Positions 20,775 to 22,174 of a stretch of 22,174 nucleotides of DNA are shown here, one piece after another. The number at the start of each line of letters is the position of its first letter. The first letter of the stretch is position 1. The notes below the pieces were generated by a model, which saw only the letters and a program-made list of their open reading frames with translations, was not told the DNA's origin and ran no database searches. The position numbers were made by a program, and so were the translations under genes. The stretch is from DAOTYH01 sp034435015 (GTDB taxonomy: Bacteria > Chloroflexota > Anaerolineae > Aggregatilineales > UBA3940), in NCBI GenBank assembly GCA_034435015.1, contig DAOTYH010000012.1, positions 1 through 22,174 of the forward strand, given 5' to 3'.

Positions 20775-21971
20775 CTATGCGTCGGCCTTCTGACTGCCCC
20801 CGACAGGTGGCGCTTCCCGCTGTGATCCGGCGGGGAGGACGGCTGGGCGCTCCGGCTGTGGGACGGCGGCGGGGGCGGCTTTCAATTCGGGGAAGGGGTC
20901 CAGGTCGAACATCTTGGCACGGATGTAGCGCCCGATCACCCGCAGGGTAGCAATGGTCGGCGCGGCCAGCGCAATTCCCAGCACGCCGGCCACCGTCGCG
21001 CCGATGATGATGCCGATGATGACAACGACCGGATGCAGATGAACCCGGCTCCCGACGATCTTCGGGATCAGGTAGTTGAGGTCAAACTTGGTGAACGCCA
21101 GATTCGTGGCCACCACGATCAGGGCGAAGACAACGTTGGATACCGGCAGGTAGGTTGATCCCTCGATCAGCGCCAGCGCCAGCGCCACGATCAGCCAGAT
21201 GGTATGCCCGACGCTCACCAGAAACTCCAGCAGTCCGCCCAGGATGCCCATCAATAGCGGCTGGGGCAGGCCGATGGCAAAGCTCAGGGCCGTGAGGATG
21301 AGCGTCACAACGATGGCCAGCACCACCTGCCCGCGGAAGAAGTCCCCCCAGATGTCATTGATCTGAGAGAGTAATATCTTGACATCAGCGCGGTAGTTGC
21401 TGGGGCCGAGTCCCTGAAGCCAGTCAATCAGCTTGTGTGCATCTGCTGTGAAGTAGAAGGCAATGAAGATGGTGAAAATGGCCAACAGCAGTGTCTTGCT
21501 GGCGCCCACCAAGAGGCTGATGGACTTGCTGGCAGTGGTGCGGATCAAGTTGCTCAGCGCATAAGTGATCTCGTCAACCAGGGTCTGGCCGCCTATTTCA
21601 AGGCCGGGCAGAATCTCGATTGTCCCCTCGCCCAGCGAGTCAAGGTAGTTGAGCGTGTTGATCAGCACATCGCGCAGGTCAGCGACCTGATCCACCAGCA
21701 TAGGGGTCACCAGAAAACCAATAGGGACGAGCAGACCCAACAACACAAGGAACACGATTACCGTGGCAAGCCCGTGCGAGAGGCGCGTGATACGCGCCAC
21801 GGCGCTGGCAAGAGGGAAGAGCAAATAGGCGATGATCGCCCCAAAGATGATGGGTGTGAAGACCTTGCGTAGTACGTATACCGCCAGCGCAAACAACACA
21901 AAGAGGATCACGCCCACAATGAGCTTGATGGTTGTGCCCCAAGGCGGGCTTAAATCATTCTGCTGATCCAC
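20775..21971 (-). CDS. AI-2E family transporter (UPF0118, PerM-like)
   Basis: 398 residues, polytopic inner-membrane protein. The pattern of two N-terminal membrane hairpins (VILFVLFALAVYVL, IIFGAIIAYLLFPLASAVARI), a soluble middle with long amphipathic helices, and a C-terminal cluster of helices is that of the AI-2E/PerM family. The conserved motif is GLPQPLLMGILGGLLEFLVSVG...NYLIPKIVGSRVHLHPVVVIIGIIIG (shown in part, about 220-345). Members include TqsA (autoinducer-2 export) and Na+/H+ antiporters, so the substrate is uncertain. The C-terminus is Pro/Ala-rich and cytosolic. Start: a GTG at 21971 with AAAGGG 9 bases upstream is preferred; TTG at 21992 is possible but less well placed. Confidence 0.88.
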   Translation of the reverse strand: MDQQNDLSPPWGTTIKLIVGVILFVLFALAVYVLRKVFTPIIFGAIIAYLLFPLASAVARITRLSHGLATVIVFLVLLGLLVPIGFLVTPMLVDQVADLRDVLINTLNYLDSLGEGTIEILPGLEIGGQTLVDEITYALSNLIRTTASKSISLLVGASKTLLLAIFTIFIAFYFTADAHKLIDWLQGLGPSNYRADVKILLSQINDIWGDFFRGQVVLAIVVTLILTALSFAIGLPQPLLMGILGGLLEFLVSVGHTIWLIVALALALIEGSTYLPVSNVVFALIVVATNLAFTKFDLNYLIPKIVGSRVHLHPVVVIIGIIIGATVAGVLGIALAAPTIATLRVIGRYIRAKMFDLDPFPELKAAPAAVPQPERPAVLPAGSQREAPPVGGSQKADA

Positions 21972-22026
21972 GATTTTCAACCCTTTCCGCAAACCCCAGT
22001 TACACTCTACGCTGTTCAGTCTAATT

Positions 22027-22054
22027 ATTATATACGCTGGTCAGGCTGGGACAA
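22027..22054 (-). promoter_or_regulatory. Promoter of the AI-2E gene
   Basis: On the minus strand TTGTCC (22054-22049), 16 bases, then a perfect TATAAT (22032-22027). The -35 box lies 5 bases from the end of the transposon-like sequence at 22060, so insertion there may have changed the upstream context. Confidence 0.5.
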
Positions 22055-22059
22055 CGTGC

Positions 22060-22174
22060 CGCAATGTGTCATATCAAATGCGGCTCCGCGAAGGCCTGAG
22101 CAGGGGTACGCATGCCCAGCGCCAAGTGAGGGCGCTGGTGGTGATAATAGGCGGGATAGTCATCGGCACGGCGT
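22060..22174 (-). mobile_element. 3' end of an insertion sequence, truncated by the window edge
   Basis: Contains the last 34 codons of a transposase read on the minus strand (stop TGA at 22071-22069): RRADDYPAYYHHQRPHLALG then MRTPAQAFAEPHLI. The RPH-LALGMRTPAQAF pattern is typical of the C-terminal end of DDE integrase-core transposases of the IS481/IS3 type. The frame is intact as far as visible. The gene continues beyond 22174, so completeness is unknown. Nucleotide similarity with the decayed copy at 11696-11807 ends at CGCAATG (22060-22066), which marks the likely element boundary. Confidence 0.8.

Noticed and set aside
1..22174. CRISPR arrays, tRNA or rRNA genes, phage genes
   Set aside because: No regularly spaced short repeats, tRNA-like TTCRANYC arms in cloverleaf context, rRNA segments or phage structural genes were seen.

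Overview
The window reads as a chromosomal segment of a Gram-positive-like or deep-branching bacterium with moderate to high GC content. The best guess is Chloroflexota (Anaerolineae-like). This is an inference from gene types and protein style: a class A penicillin-binding protein with a Thr/Pro-rich tail, AI-2E, UGT-type glycosyltransferase and PhoB/PhoR-type genes, and frequent GTG/TTG starts. No rRNA or other marker gene is present to prove it. GC content rises toward the right (panB/panE).

Left part (1-7600): a galactitol-family phosphotransferase system is split in two. The IIA gene (431-901) stands alone, ends at a strong bidirectional hairpin, and faces a large penicillin-binding protein gene on the minus strand (1012-4671). 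The IIB (5142-5435) and IIC (5590-7005) genes follow behind a tandemly duplicated promoter. A 146-residue membrane protein of unknown function (7153-7593) comes next. No EI or HPr gene is present, so the phosphate donor must be encoded elsewhere.

Middle (7600-14700): a PcrA/UvrD helicase (7730-9910) meets, stop against stop, a cytosolic GAF histidine kinase (9911-11077). A short accessory stretch follows. It holds a 50-residue membrane protein with its own ribosome binding site and terminator, a decayed transposase remnant, a large hairpin, and a VapBC-like AbrB/PIN pair (12051-12625). A PhoB/PhoR-type two-component operon runs leftward (14528-12645).

Right part (14700-22174): on the minus strand lie a membrane-anchored endonuclease/exonuclease/phosphatase protein, a lipoprotein made of three copies of an unrecognised roughly 80-residue domain, and a UGT-type glycosyltransferase. 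Diverging from the last is a panB-panE operon for pantothenate synthesis, with a leader that looks like an attenuator (promoter, 33-codon ORF, terminator, then panB). Downstream of panE is a candidate small structured RNA with its own promoter and terminator, then an AI-2E family transporter (minus). At the right edge is the 3' end of a transposase gene related to the remnant at 11.7 kb, in inverted orientation.

The most interesting items are the panB leader, the candidate RNA at 20.5-20.67 kb, the triplicated-domain lipoprotein, the 50-residue membrane protein, the duplicated gatB promoter and the unknown protein linked to gatC. No CRISPR array, tRNA, rRNA or obvious defence system was seen.
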